Assembly: GCA_026414975.1 (NCBI GenBank)
Contig: JAOAHZ010000001.1
Span: 62,001-126,000, forward strand
Direction: 5' to 3'
Origin: Bacteroidia bacterium
GTDB lineage: Bacteria; Bacteroidota; Bacteroidia; SpSt-205
DNA: 64,000 nucleotides
The translations under genes were made by a program, and so were the position numbers. Numbering within the stretch: the first letter of the stretch is position 1; the number at the start of each line of letters is the position of its first letter. The notes beneath the pieces were generated by a model. That model was given only the letters and a program-made list of their open reading frames with translations, did no database searches and was not told where the DNA came from. Below, in pieces: positions 8,928-17,693 of the stretch.

Positions 8928-9762
8928 GATACCTCAATAACGAGTGAATGACCGAGCTCACCACCCCCTCCCAACGCCCCCCATAGGCTTCCGTAACCTC
9001 TCGTAGAACATCCGAAAAAGCGCAGGCCACGCCCCCCACGTACCGAATAGGACGCTGAACACCCCAAATTGCCCACGTTCGCTGGATAAAAGCAGCGAAT
9101 CGGCCTTTCACGAGAGCTACCACCCACGGATGAGCTTTCCAGCTGTGGAGGAAATAACTAAACTTAGCAAAGAAAGCCGAAGGACGCTGACTTCTATAAG
9201 CGAGACGCCGAAGTTCAAGGGGAGCTGAAGCCTCGGGGTAGGGGTTCTCCCGCCAGAAGTCGGTCTCAATATCCCTCGGCACCTCGCCATGCAGGAGAGC
9301 GCTAAGAAAACAGCGACCTATGTCTGCACCACTTCCCTCGTCTCCCAACAGGTATCCATGCCCGCCCGCTTGCTTTTGAATGGTCTGCCCCTCCCAGAGA
9401 GCACAGTTAGACCCCGTGCCTAAAATGGCAACCACGCCTGAATGGGCCCCCCAAGCAGCACGAGCAGCCCCTAAAAGATCATGATACACGAAGACCCGAT
9501 CGGGCGGAAGCTGAAAAGCCTTTATTAGGAGCACCTGTATAGAGGATCGGGCGGCCTCACTGTGCAGCGCCGGTCCATAATAATGGATTTCCCCAATAGA
9601 AGCCCCTTGCCCCCGTAGCATTTCGGCTGCTGCATAGAGCTTTGTCTGAGCGGCCTCCCAACCTTCTACTTCAGCATTGAGCCCCTCCGTTCGGAGAGGC
9701 TCTTTTGACTCTACCCCCATCCAATCTGTTTTAGTGGCCCCCGCATCGGCTACCCAAAGCAC
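8914..9762 (-). CDS. BadF/BadG-type ATPase, probable N-acetylglucosamine kinase
   Basis: A 282-residue member of the BadF/BadG/BcrA/BcrD ATPase family, in the subgroup annotated as N-acetylglucosamine kinase in Bacteroidota. The phosphate-1 motif is DAGATKTDW (residues 6-14). ILGTGSNCALW (about 113-123) and GGHGYLLGDEGSGADIG (about 133-149) form the phosphate-2 and sugar region. It would phosphorylate GlcNAc released during wall recycling, matching the NlpC/P60 gene that follows. The GTG at 9762 lies 4 nt from a -7 box and heads a four-gene minus-strand operon. Confidence 0.85.
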   Translation of the reverse strand: MLWVADAGATKTDWMGVESKEPLRTEGLNAEVEGWEAAQTKLYAAAEMLRGQGASIGEIHYYGPALHSEAARSSIQVLLIKAFQLPPDRVFVYHDLLGAARAAWGAHSGVVAILGTGSNCALWEGQTIQKQAGGHGYLLGDEGSGADIGRCFLSALLHGEVPRDIETDFWRENPYPEASAPLELRRLAYRSQRPSAFFAKFSYFLHSWKAHPWVVALVKGRFAAFIQRTWAIWGVQRPIRYVGGVACAFSDVLREVTEAYGGRWEGVVSSVIHSLLRYHVQR

Positions 9763-9766
9763 TTTA

Positions 9767-9774
9767 CAAATAAA
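9767..9774 (-). promoter_or_regulatory. -7 promoter box of the GlcNAc kinase operon
   Basis: Minus-strand TTTATTTG (one mismatch to TAnnTTTG), then TAAA, then the GTG at 9762. The 4-nt spacing supports the GTG start and a leaderless mRNA. Confidence 0.6.
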
Positions 9775-9788
9775 CGCGGTTTGCTTCG

Positions 9789-9796
9789 TATCTTTG
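9789..9796 (+). promoter_or_regulatory. -7 promoter box of the TetR-aminotransferase operon
   Basis: TATCTTTG, then CACC, then ATG at 9801. It is a perfect box with 4-nt spacing. It lies only 14 nt from the oppositely directed box of the kinase operon, and the whole divergent gap is 38 nt. Confidence 0.75.
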
Positions 9797-9800
9797 CACC

Positions 9801-10454
9801 ATGGCTACCAAAGCAAAGGAAGTCTCGCTGGAGACCCGCATATTAGAACTCTATAAACAACTCGTCGTAGAGGGTAAAATCAAAAAAATGTCCGTCTTCT
9901 CCTTCTGTAAAGCTCTGGATATATCTGAAGCCGACTTTTACAAGCACTTCGCCTCCTTAGATGCAGTGGGCCGCAAAATATGGACCTCGTACGCTGAAGA
10001 AGTACTCGCCGCTTTGAAGGGGTCCGAGACTTATCAAAACTACTCAGCTCGAGAGAAGATATTAGCGTACTTTTTTACCTTTTTTGAAACCGTTGTGAAG
10101 GACCGCAGCTTCATCTCCAAAACCTACACTAACTTCTCCCTGCTGCGAGGCTATCAACGCAAGTTCCGGACTCACATGGCAGAAGTCATCCAAGAAGGCG
10201 TGATCGCTGATGAGATTCAGTCTCGTCACTTGGAGAACCTATACTTAGATGTGCTTTGGGGCATACACTGGGGGCTTATCCAGTTCTGGCTCAATGATGA
10301 GTCGGAAGGCTTCCAAGATACAGAAAAAGCGATTGAGACCTATCTACGGATTCCTTTAGAACTGATGGGGCAGAATGTGCTGGACAGCGCTTACGAGGCT
10401 CTTCGCTTTACCCTCAACCGCTTGAAGATACCGAAGATTACAATCCTTTCTTGA
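9801..10454 (+). CDS. TetR-family transcriptional regulator
   Basis: A 217-residue all-helical regulator. Residues about 12-60 are a TetR N-terminal DNA-binding domain with the helix-turn-helix around SVFSFCKALDISEADFYKHF (31-50). The remainder is a ligand-binding/dimerisation domain of the type frequent in Bacteroidota. Its ligand and targets are not evident. It heads a plus-strand operon and may autoregulate through the 38-nt divergent region, which would also place the kinase operon within reach. Its stop overlaps the aminotransferase start in a TTGA. Confidence 0.83.
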   Translation: MATKAKEVSLETRILELYKQLVVEGKIKKMSVFSFCKALDISEADFYKHFASLDAVGRKIWTSYAEEVLAALKGSETYQNYSAREKILAYFFTFFETVVKDRSFISKTYTNFSLLRGYQRKFRTHMAEVIQEGVIADEIQSRHLENLYLDVLWGIHWGLIQFWLNDESEGFQDTEKAIETYLRIPLELMGQNVLDSAYEALRFTLNRLKIPKITILS

Positions 10455-11656
10455 CGGCGGCGTCAATCGCTAGGCGGATAGCCCTACTCAGCGAAGCCCA
10501 AACGCTGGGCATGGCCCAGCGTGTCCGTGAGCTCCGAGCCGCAGGTAAAGCTGTATTGTCTTTGCTACTGGGCGAGCCGGACTTTCCCGTCCCCCTCCCC
10601 CTTCAAGAAGCCGCTATTGAAGCTATTCGTGAAGGACACGCGCCCTATCCTCCTGTGGCTGGCCTTTTGTCTCTACGAGAGGCTATTGCCGAATACTATC
10701 ACCGAACCTATGGCCTGCCTTACACTCCTTCCCAGGTCGTCGTCTCTAATGGCTCTAAGCAGGCTATCTTCAATGCCCTGCTCACGCTCATAGAACCCTA
10801 CGATGAAGTCATTTTGCCCGCTCCTTACTGGGTCTCTTATTTGCCTTTGGTTCAGCTGGCGGAGGGACGCCCCATTATCGTTCCGACCACAGTGGCCTCT
10901 CACTATAAGCTCACCCCTGAGGCTCTGTCTGAGGCGCTCTCTCCTCGTACGCGAGCCCTGATTCTCTGTACGCCCTCTAACCCAACGGGCAGCGCCTATT
11001 CCCTCGCTGAGCTTCAAGCCTTAGCCGAGGTCCTCCAGCGGTATCCTCAGGTCTGGATCATTTCCGACGAAATCTATGAGCTCATTCGGTATGAGGATCG
11101 GCATGTCTCACCTGCCCAATTGCCTGAGTTATACGACCGCACCCTCATTACTAATGGATTTTCCAAGGCCTTTGCTATGCCGGGATGGCGTTTGGGCTAT
11201 CTGATCGCCCCGCGCCCCTTAGCGGAAGCTGCAACTAAGGTCCAAGGCCAAACAACGGCTGGCGCTAACATCATAGCCCAGAAAGCGGCCCTCGCTGGTC
11301 TGAAAAGCAATCTTTCTCTTTTACTTTCCCCCATGATACAAGCCTTCAAGGAACGGCGTGATTACATCTTTGCCTACTTATCGGAATATCTGCCTGAAAC
11401 CAAACCTTACCTTCCCCAAGGCGCTTTCTACTTCTTCTTAGAAGTAGCCGACTTTTTAGGAAAGAAGACTCCTACAGGTCAAACCGTTCTGGACGCCGAT
11501 GCTTTAGGCGACTATCTATTAGAACAAGGCGTGGCTGTGGTACCCGGAACTGGCTTTGGCTCTAATAAGCATGTGCGCATAAGCTACGCCGTCGCTCTGG
11601 CGGAGATTCAGGCGGGGTTACCCCGTCTTGTGGAGGCCCTTCGTGCACTGGCTTAG
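10451..11656 (+). CDS. Class I/II aminotransferase (aspartate aminotransferase-like)
   Basis: A 401-residue PLP-dependent fold-type I aminotransferase. Visible landmarks are the substrate segment GEPDFPVP (about 41-48), NPTG (CTPSNPTGSAY), the Asp of SDEIYE and the PLP-binding Lys in NGFSKAFAMPGWRLGY. These match the I-gamma aspartate aminotransferases, which make aspartate or related amino acids from oxoacids. The start is TTG, forming a TTGA overlap with the TetR stop. The 3' end overlaps the next gene. Confidence 0.88.
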   Translation: MTAASIARRIALLSEAQTLGMAQRVRELRAAGKAVLSLLLGEPDFPVPLPLQEAAIEAIREGHAPYPPVAGLLSLREAIAEYYHRTYGLPYTPSQVVVSNGSKQAIFNALLTLIEPYDEVILPAPYWVSYLPLVQLAEGRPIIVPTTVASHYKLTPEALSEALSPRTRALILCTPSNPTGSAYSLAELQALAEVLQRYPQVWIISDEIYELIRYEDRHVSPAQLPELYDRTLITNGFSKAFAMPGWRLGYLIAPRPLAEAATKVQGQTTAGANIIAQKAALAGLKSNLSLLLSPMIQAFKERRDYIFAYLSEYLPETKPYLPQGAFYFFLEVADFLGKKTPTGQTVLDADALGDYLLEQGVAVVPGTGFGSNKHVRISYAVALAEIQAGLPRLVEALRALA

Positions 11657-12788
11657 AATAACCCTCGGAATCCTTCTCCTTCTCGCTGCTGCTTTAGCCC
11701 TCCTTCAAGGTCTGACGCCCGTATATCGCTTTGACGACCAGCCCACACCATTCAGAGGAAAAGGATGGTACAACCCCTTTGAAGGCGAGACACTAACCTG
11801 GACTCGGGCTAATTTTCATATTCACAGCTACGCTTGGGGAGGCCTTACCAACGGTCACCAGTCCCCTGCTGAGATTCAGCGGGTTTATGATAGCTTGGGG
11901 TACAGGTGGGTGGGTATCGCCGACTATCAGCGAATCAATCCCCATAGCCCTATCCCACTGTACGAACACGGATGGAGTGTGGGAAAGGTTCATCAACTAT
12001 GTTTTTGGGCAGAAAAGGTACGCTGGTGGGACTATCCCCTTTACCAGAGCCTCTCTGCTAAACAGCACATCCTAAAACTTCTCAGACCTACCACGCCGTT
12101 TTTAGTTGTCGCTCACCCCCGTTTCCTTCATAGCTACACTGGAGATGAATTGGCAAAGCTGGGAGGCTATGATGCCATAGAAGTACTCAATCGGTATGGC
12201 GATTCGGTAGCGGAGTGGGACAGCGCTTTATCCTCCGGACATTATGCTTCCATACTTGGCAGCGACAATGCCCACGATGTCTATAACCTTCATGAGGTGA
12301 TGAGCCGCTGGACCGAGATAGCTCTTCCATCTTCGGCATCTGAAGAGAGTCTTAGAAAAGCTCTCTTAGTAGGTCGTACAGTAGGATACAAGAATCGCAC
12401 ACCTTTCCCCCTACAATCCAGCGAGTACCCTCTCTTCTCCCGAATCACCATGCGTGGGGACTCTATGCTGGAGGTAAAAACCTCTATGCCCGTAGATAGC
12501 TTACGCATAGTGGGACAAGGCGGACAAGTAAGGTCTACTGCCTATCAAACAGATACCCTCTCTTATCATCCCCAAGCAGAGGATACCTACCTGCGCATAG
12601 AAGCATTCACTAAGGCCGTGGAAGCCTATACCAGCCCCTTGATTAGAGGTACTCAACCGAAGCGCCGCTTGATTCCTCCTATTGATATGCGGCTCACGAT
12701 TCTGCAAGGAGTTGGATGGATGCTTACCTCTCTGTTTCTGATTTTGCTGGGACTTCGGCTTCTGCGCACCAAATACGATAAACGATAG
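11628..12788 (+). CDS. Membrane-anchored PHP-like phosphoesterase protein
   Basis: A 386-residue protein with an N-terminal hydrophobic helix (about residues 10-26) and a C-terminal helix (about 357-376). Between them is a PHP-like metal-binding domain, indicated by ANFHIHS (about 62-68), VVAHPRF and GSDNAHD. PHP domains hydrolyse phosphoesters; the substrate is unknown. TTG at 11628 gives the longest form, and GTG at 11643 gives a cleaner signal anchor; both overlap the aminotransferase gene. The last 65 nt overlap the 3' end of purN on the other strand. Confidence 0.68.
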   Translation: MWRPFVHWLRITLGILLLLAAALALLQGLTPVYRFDDQPTPFRGKGWYNPFEGETLTWTRANFHIHSYAWGGLTNGHQSPAEIQRVYDSLGYRWVGIADYQRINPHSPIPLYEHGWSVGKVHQLCFWAEKVRWWDYPLYQSLSAKQHILKLLRPTTPFLVVAHPRFLHSYTGDELAKLGGYDAIEVLNRYGDSVAEWDSALSSGHYASILGSDNAHDVYNLHEVMSRWTEIALPSSASEESLRKALLVGRTVGYKNRTPFPLQSSEYPLFSRITMRGDSMLEVKTSMPVDSLRIVGQGGQVRSTAYQTDTLSYHPQAEDTYLRIEAFTKAVEAYTSPLIRGTQPKRRLIPPIDMRLTILQGVGWMLTSLFLILLGLRLLRTKYDKR

Positions 12789-13302
12789 CAGGATATACTT
12801 CACGTTCGGTAGCTTGAACGAACGCTTCTATATCATGCGCCGAAAGACCTCCCACTGGGAGACGAACCTGATAAATCATGGGCCCTTCGTCGTATCGCTC
12901 GGTTACATAGTGAATCGTAAATCCACTCTCCTGCGCTCCAGCAGCAGCCACCGCCTTATGAACATGCGAACCGTACATGCCTGGCCCCCCGAAGGCAGGA
13001 AGTAGAGCGGGATGGCTATTCAAAATCCGCCCCGTATATTGCCGAACTACTTCGGAAGGCACTAAGGCCAGAAAACCCGCTAAAGCTATGAGACGCACTT
13101 GATGGGTCTCGCAAACCTCCAACCACTCAACTGCTTGGTTCTGAATATGAAAGACTTCAAGGCCCATGGAACTTAGGGCAGCGACACTGGCCGAGGGGCG
13201 ATCTACGATACCTATGACAGAAACTCCACGTTTCTGAAGGTAGTGAGCCACAGCCGCCGCCAAACGCCCTCTGCCCGAATAAGCTATAGCACAGACGGAC
13301 AT
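12724..13302 (-). CDS. purN: Phosphoribosylglycinamide formyltransferase
   Basis: A 192-residue enzyme that transfers a formyl group from 10-formyltetrahydrofolate to GAR in purine synthesis. The catalytic segment ILNSHPALLPAFGG (Asn and His of N-x-H, about 92-105), the conserved YG--VH (about 109-114) and the Asp of YDEGPMI (about 138-144) are present. Its ATG overlaps the end of the TPR gene by 19 nt, so it is the last gene of the symporter-TPR-purN operon. Its own 3' end runs 65 nt under the convergent PHP gene. purL is 32 kb away on the same strand. Confidence 0.88.
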   Translation of the reverse strand: MSVCAIAYSGRGRLAAAVAHYLQKRGVSVIGIVDRPSASVAALSSMGLEVFHIQNQAVEWLEVCETHQVRLIALAGFLALVPSEVVRQYTGRILNSHPALLPAFGGPGMYGSHVHKAVAAAGAQESGFTIHYVTERYDEGPMIYQVRLPVGGLSAHDIEAFVQATEREVYPAIVYRIWCAEAEVPAKSETER

Positions 13303-16109
13303 GGATCGGGTTTTTTACGGGCAAAGTCGGCTTCCTCTTTCATCCCAAGCCGCTCGGCTGTTTCGGCGTACAGCCGCCATAGCTCAGGGACGTAAGGATT
13401 TACATCTAAGGCTTTGCTGACAAACTCGTGGGCTTCTTCCACCTTACCATCAGCTAAAAGGAGTTGCGTCCAGCGTACCTGAGCAGGCACATAATACGGG
13501 AACCGGCTAAGAAAATTCTGAATAACGGTAGCCGAAGAGGCGTGCTCCAAACTAAGGGCCGACCACCTTAGGCTATCTTCCATCGTACGGAGATAGAAAC
13601 GGGTTGAGTTCAAAAGACTTTGGAATGAGCTTATCTCGCCGCGCCGATAAGCCATTTCAGCTTTCAGCAGACGCAGGCGCACAGAGTGGGGCACCCGAGA
13701 TAAGCCACTCTGAATATTCTCCTCAGCTCCACTGGTGTCCTTCTGCGCTAAGAAGAGGCGAGCCACCCACTCATACGGGGCATCATAGACAGCTCCTCGG
13801 TCTATCCAAGGACGCAGCACCGCCACAAGGGATTGAATATCTCCTCGGAGGTAAGCGTAATACCCAAAGCGCAAGAAGTCAGAGTCGCTCCACCCTTCTG
13901 CGGGTTCAAGTAGGGAAGTCTCTTGGGGACGTCCAGCCGCCATGAGAAGTAGGGCTATTTCTCGGCGGGCGGCAGCCTCCAGCTCAGGATAGGTTCCCCA
14001 AAGCCGACTGATCAGCGCGTAAGCTGCATCCCAGCACTGACTCTCAGCCAAAGCATAACCCGCGTAAAGCGAGTCCACGGGCGTCCCAGCCGACAAAAAT
14101 ATCTCTGCTGCACGACGCGAGCTTCCTATCCTTAGCAGCATCAAGCCTAACTGCCTAGCTACCCGAGGAGCCAACTCAGGGTCATTTTCCTTGAAGTAAG
14201 CCAAGGCTCCCATGGCATCTTCAAACTTATACCGTCGGATAGCCGAGATAAATCGCCCCAAAGCGGTAGTGTCCTCGTCCATACCAAGCCATTGAGCGTT
14301 CCAGCCGCGAAACCGCCCCTCCTTAAGGAGCCCACGTAAGCGAAGGTAGGCTAAGTTCTCTTGGGTAGCAGGGGATAGGGACTTCCATTCTACAATGTGT
14401 CGGGCTACGGTAGCTGCCCAAGTTGGCTTGTCGTAGCGGGCATATAAGATAGCCAAATGAGCATACGCTCGGGGCTCTCCAGGGGCGCGTCGGATCGCCT
14501 CCTTCCAATAGTAGGCCGCTGAGTCTAACTGACCCACCTTGTAGAAGGCATAAGCAAGCTGATTACATACCCCTGCATCGCCCCCGAACCGATGATAGTA
14601 TCGCTGGAGGAGTTGAAGTGCCCGAAGGGGGCGGTCCATAGCCAACCAGACCACAGAGGCCTGAAGGGCGGCTGGTAAAAAGGGTTTGCTAAGGATAGAG
14701 CGTTCGTACCGTTCGGTAGCGCGTTCGACGGCCTCACGGCGCTGAGCTTCTAATCGCCCTAAGTTGTAGTTGATTTTAGCTTCGTATGGTAGGAGGTAAA
14801 GGGCCTCACGATAAAGGGCTTCGGCTTCATCCCATCGCCCTGCTATGAGGGCGGACTCTGCTCGGCTCACTGCATAAAGGCGAGCAGGCAGCCGCGTCGT
14901 AGGCCAGTCATTTTGAGCTTCTACGAATATGGTGCTTCCCAGGCTCAAGAAGTACACCAGGGCGAGGGGTAGCCTCGCACTACGGGCTAAGTCCCAGTAG
15001 GTCATCGCTCCTATCCGCCACAGAGGCAGGAAGTTCCACACCAAGTATAACATTATGCCCCCTGTACCCCCCACCAGCATTGCACGCCACAATCCAGCCA
15101 TTCGGTAGGTGTAGATGTCCTGATGATTCCATCCATGATAGCCGAAGGCCCCTAAGCTAATAAGCCCCAATCCCACCCAACCCCAAAAAAAGGCCGCTGG
15201 ATGGCGCAGCGATGAACCCAAGATGGGATAATAAGGCTGTAGCCCCACCAAGGCTAATAAAGTCCCCCCTGCCATCAGAAGAACAGCCAAAGTGTAAGCC
15301 TCCTCTAACGGCAGAAAGACAAGCAAGATTATAAGTCCAACACCTACCCCTAATATCATGCTCAAGCCTATCATCCCACGGCGCCGCACAGCAGATGGAT
15401 AAACAAGCACCGTCAAAAGAGCGATAGGTATCTGGAGCCCAACGACTCCACCCGCTGCATAGGTTAGAACTCCATTTAGGGATAAACCATCGTATAAAAC
15501 CACCGGCCCTCGCCAAAGAGCTGGAAGTCCTAAAACCCCTCCGACAAGGAAAAGACTTAGCAGAGCCGTCGGTCCCAATCTCAGTTGCCAAATGCCCGCA
15601 CCCACAAGGTAGATAGGTAGAAGCACCACCAAGGCCAAGCCCAGCGACACGATGTAGAAGGGGTCTACCCCAGCCCAAGATTGGGCACTACCACTCAGAA
15701 AAACCCACGCAGCCCAAGCAAAATAGACCAGATATGGTAAAAATCCCTCAGCTCGGGTTGCTGCCGCAAGAAGAGCTGCCCATCCAATCACGACTAAAGC
15801 CCATCCTACCCCAAAGCTCTGCCAGCGAGGAAGTAGAATATCTACCGCATCCACCTCAAACGCCTGACGCACAGGCGCTTCTATGAGATATGTGCGGAAG
15901 TTTATTTCCACCTCTTGGATGGACTCTATGCGCTCCTCTTGAAAGGTAAGGGGCACGATAGCCTCCGAAAAGTCATAGCGAAAAATCCATCCCCCGACAC
16001 CCCATACAACCCCGCTACATAGCAAAATGAACGCAACTCGTAGATAACGCTTCTCTATCCGAGGCAGTCCAAGCCAGAGCCCTCGCCAGTCCCATTGGTT
16101 CTCAAGCAC
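13284..16109 (-). CDS. Large membrane protein with C-terminal TPR array
   Basis: A 941-residue protein. The first half holds about 12 hydrophobic segments (one near residues 25-45, then many between 100 and 400). The second half, from about 410, is soluble and built of degenerate tetratricopeptide repeats such as AGRWDEAEALYREALYLLPY. TPRs mediate protein-protein contacts, here probably in the periplasm after the last membrane helix. Similar membrane-TPR proteins are common and uncharacterised in Bacteroidota. The GTG start overlaps the symporter stop by 8 nt (GTGCTTGA), which shows coupling. Confidence 0.75.
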   Translation of the reverse strand: MLENQWDWRGLWLGLPRIEKRYLRVAFILLCSGVVWGVGGWIFRYDFSEAIVPLTFQEERIESIQEVEINFRTYLIEAPVRQAFEVDAVDILLPRWQSFGVGWALVVIGWAALLAAATRAEGFLPYLVYFAWAAWVFLSGSAQSWAGVDPFYIVSLGLALVVLLPIYLVGAGIWQLRLGPTALLSLFLVGGVLGLPALWRGPVVLYDGLSLNGVLTYAAGGVVGLQIPIALLTVLVYPSAVRRRGMIGLSMILGVGVGLIILLVFLPLEEAYTLAVLLMAGGTLLALVGLQPYYPILGSSLRHPAAFFWGWVGLGLISLGAFGYHGWNHQDIYTYRMAGLWRAMLVGGTGGIMLYLVWNFLPLWRIGAMTYWDLARSARLPLALVYFLSLGSTIFVEAQNDWPTTRLPARLYAVSRAESALIAGRWDEAEALYREALYLLPYEAKINYNLGRLEAQRREAVERATERYERSILSKPFLPAALQASVVWLAMDRPLRALQLLQRYYHRFGGDAGVCNQLAYAFYKVGQLDSAAYYWKEAIRRAPGEPRAYAHLAILYARYDKPTWAATVARHIVEWKSLSPATQENLAYLRLRGLLKEGRFRGWNAQWLGMDEDTTALGRFISAIRRYKFEDAMGALAYFKENDPELAPRVARQLGLMLLRIGSSRRAAEIFLSAGTPVDSLYAGYALAESQCWDAAYALISRLWGTYPELEAAARREIALLLMAAGRPQETSLLEPAEGWSDSDFLRFGYYAYLRGDIQSLVAVLRPWIDRGAVYDAPYEWVARLFLAQKDTSGAEENIQSGLSRVPHSVRLRLLKAEMAYRRGEISSFQSLLNSTRFYLRTMEDSLRWSALSLEHASSATVIQNFLSRFPYYVPAQVRWTQLLLADGKVEEAHEFVSKALDVNPYVPELWRLYAETAERLGMKEEADFARKKPDPCPSVL

Positions 16110-17610
16110 GCCTACGCAAAGCTACGAGCACCACAGCAAGTAATCCAAGCATTACCGCTCCAACTAGGCTCCAACTAGACTGACTCAGAGCGCGCCAAAC
16201 TTGAAGGGGCAATGCCTCATCTGACCAAAGCCAGCGCCCCTCCCGAAAGAGTACTTCCACCGATGCAGCCCAATCGCCGTCTTGAGGTTGTAACACATTG
16301 GCTATAAGAAGCGTAATCAGAAAAATAGGCGCTACCCACCGAAGTAAGAACCACTGCCCTTTCCCTAAGGCATAAGAGGTCTCTGCTTCAACAGCCTTCC
16401 ATGCATGAGCTTTATGAAAAGCCCACCAGTGCCCTAAAGCCGCCACGGTCAGCCCAAGTGTACCCGCCACCTGATCGTAAAGCTCTAAGGTGCCCCTTTG
16501 ATACCCCAGTACAACGGGCACCCCTAAAATCGCCATGCCTCCTACCATAAGCCATGTCCACCGACTCGGCTCCCCGCCTAAGCTCCCCGATAACCAGGTC
16601 AAAGCCACCCATCCCATAGCCAATAGAGAGCTAAGAGCCGCTAAGAACAGGAGGACATACCAACCTGCTATAAGCACCCGTCCCCCCCATTCTCTAAGTA
16701 CATACGGCATTACAGTGAAGCCCATTCCGAACCCAGCTTCCCGCTGTACGTACTCCAAACCCAAAAACGCCGTTGTTATAGGTATCACAATAAGTCCCCC
16801 TAGTCCCACTTCAGCCAAGGTGTTGGCTAATACAGTTTGCGTACCCTCTCGAAGCGGATCAAGACGTCGAGCGGAAGCGGCATATACGGGATACATCGCA
16901 AAACCCACCCCAATAGAAAAAAATACTTGACCAGCAGCAGCAAGCCATACCGCCGGACGATACAGCTCCTGCCATCGGGGCGTGTATAGGTAGGCTATGC
17001 CTAAGCTGGCATCACAGGTAGGACATCGCTCCGTTGAGCCGAGGAATACCGCACCCACCGCTATCCCTATCCCTAATACAAAAAGCATCGGCATACCCCA
17101 TAAGTTTAGCCATTCTAATCCCCTTCGCAGGCCCCGCTTCAGGATTAGCCCTGTCAGAACCCATGTGATGAACCAGAAAATTACCGCTTCTCTCTCCAAA
17201 AATCGCCGATGAAAGCCCGCAACCTCTGTCAAGGATAAAGCCGAAAAACTCCCAAGAACTGCATGGCACGCATAGCCTAGCGTCCAACCTGTCAGGTAAG
17301 CGTAATACGACCCTATTGCTATGCTACCATAAACACCTAAGAGTCCGATGTACCATCCTCTACGCCCGAGTAGGCTCTGAAGGAGCTCTGGGGCGCTTCG
17401 GCCTTTAGAGTGGACTCCAGCTCGTCCAAGCGCCATTTCCATCCACACGAGGGGTAGACCTACGCTTATTAAAGCTACGAAGTAGGGGATGAGAAAGGCC
17501 CCTCCTCCCCACTTTGCGGCTTGAAAGGGGAAGCGTAAAAAATTGCCTAACCCTACCGCACCCCCTATGAGCGCTACCAAAGCTCCCAAGCGACTACCCC
17601 AATGCTCCAT
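16102..17610 (-). CDS. Sodium:neurotransmitter symporter (SNF) family transporter
   Basis: A LeuT-type sodium-coupled transporter, probably for amino acids. The N-terminal helix contains SRLGALVALIGGAVGLGNFLRFPF, the family's unwound Na/substrate site. About 12 membrane helices follow. A CPTC pair near residue 200 lies in an extracellular loop. I start at the ATG at 17610, not the in-frame ATG 21 nt upstream, because 17610 sits exactly 4 nt after a TACCTTCG promoter box and because MEHWGSRLG is the usual family start. It heads the operon with the TPR protein and purN. Confidence 0.87.
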   Translation of the reverse strand: MEHWGSRLGALVALIGGAVGLGNFLRFPFQAAKWGGGAFLIPYFVALISVGLPLVWMEMALGRAGVHSKGRSAPELLQSLLGRRGWYIGLLGVYGSIAIGSYYAYLTGWTLGYACHAVLGSFSALSLTEVAGFHRRFLEREAVIFWFITWVLTGLILKRGLRRGLEWLNLWGMPMLFVLGIGIAVGAVFLGSTERCPTCDASLGIAYLYTPRWQELYRPAVWLAAAGQVFFSIGVGFAMYPVYAASARRLDPLREGTQTVLANTLAEVGLGGLIVIPITTAFLGLEYVQREAGFGMGFTVMPYVLREWGGRVLIAGWYVLLFLAALSSLLAMGWVALTWLSGSLGGEPSRWTWLMVGGMAILGVPVVLGYQRGTLELYDQVAGTLGLTVAALGHWWAFHKAHAWKAVEAETSYALGKGQWFLLRWVAPIFLITLLIANVLQPQDGDWAASVEVLFREGRWLWSDEALPLQVWRALSQSSWSLVGAVMLGLLAVVLVALRRRA

Positions 17611-17614
17611 ACAA

Positions 17615-17622
17615 CGAAGGTA
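17615..17622 (-). promoter_or_regulatory. -7 promoter box of the SNF symporter operon
   Basis: Minus-strand TACCTTCG (one mismatch), then TTGT, then ATG at 17610. It decides the symporter start. Confidence 0.6.
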
Positions 17623-17681
17623 GGAAGTCATAGTGGGGCATGCTGTTTCATCAACACGCAGCCTGAAATAGGAAAAATGTT

Positions 17682-17689
17682 TTACTTTG
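17682..17689 (+). promoter_or_regulatory. -7 promoter box of nuoF
   Basis: TTACTTTG (one mismatch), then GAAT, then ATG at 17694. The spacing is 4 nt. The same TTACTTTG form recurs at 61952. Confidence 0.6.
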
Positions 17690-17693
17690 GAAT

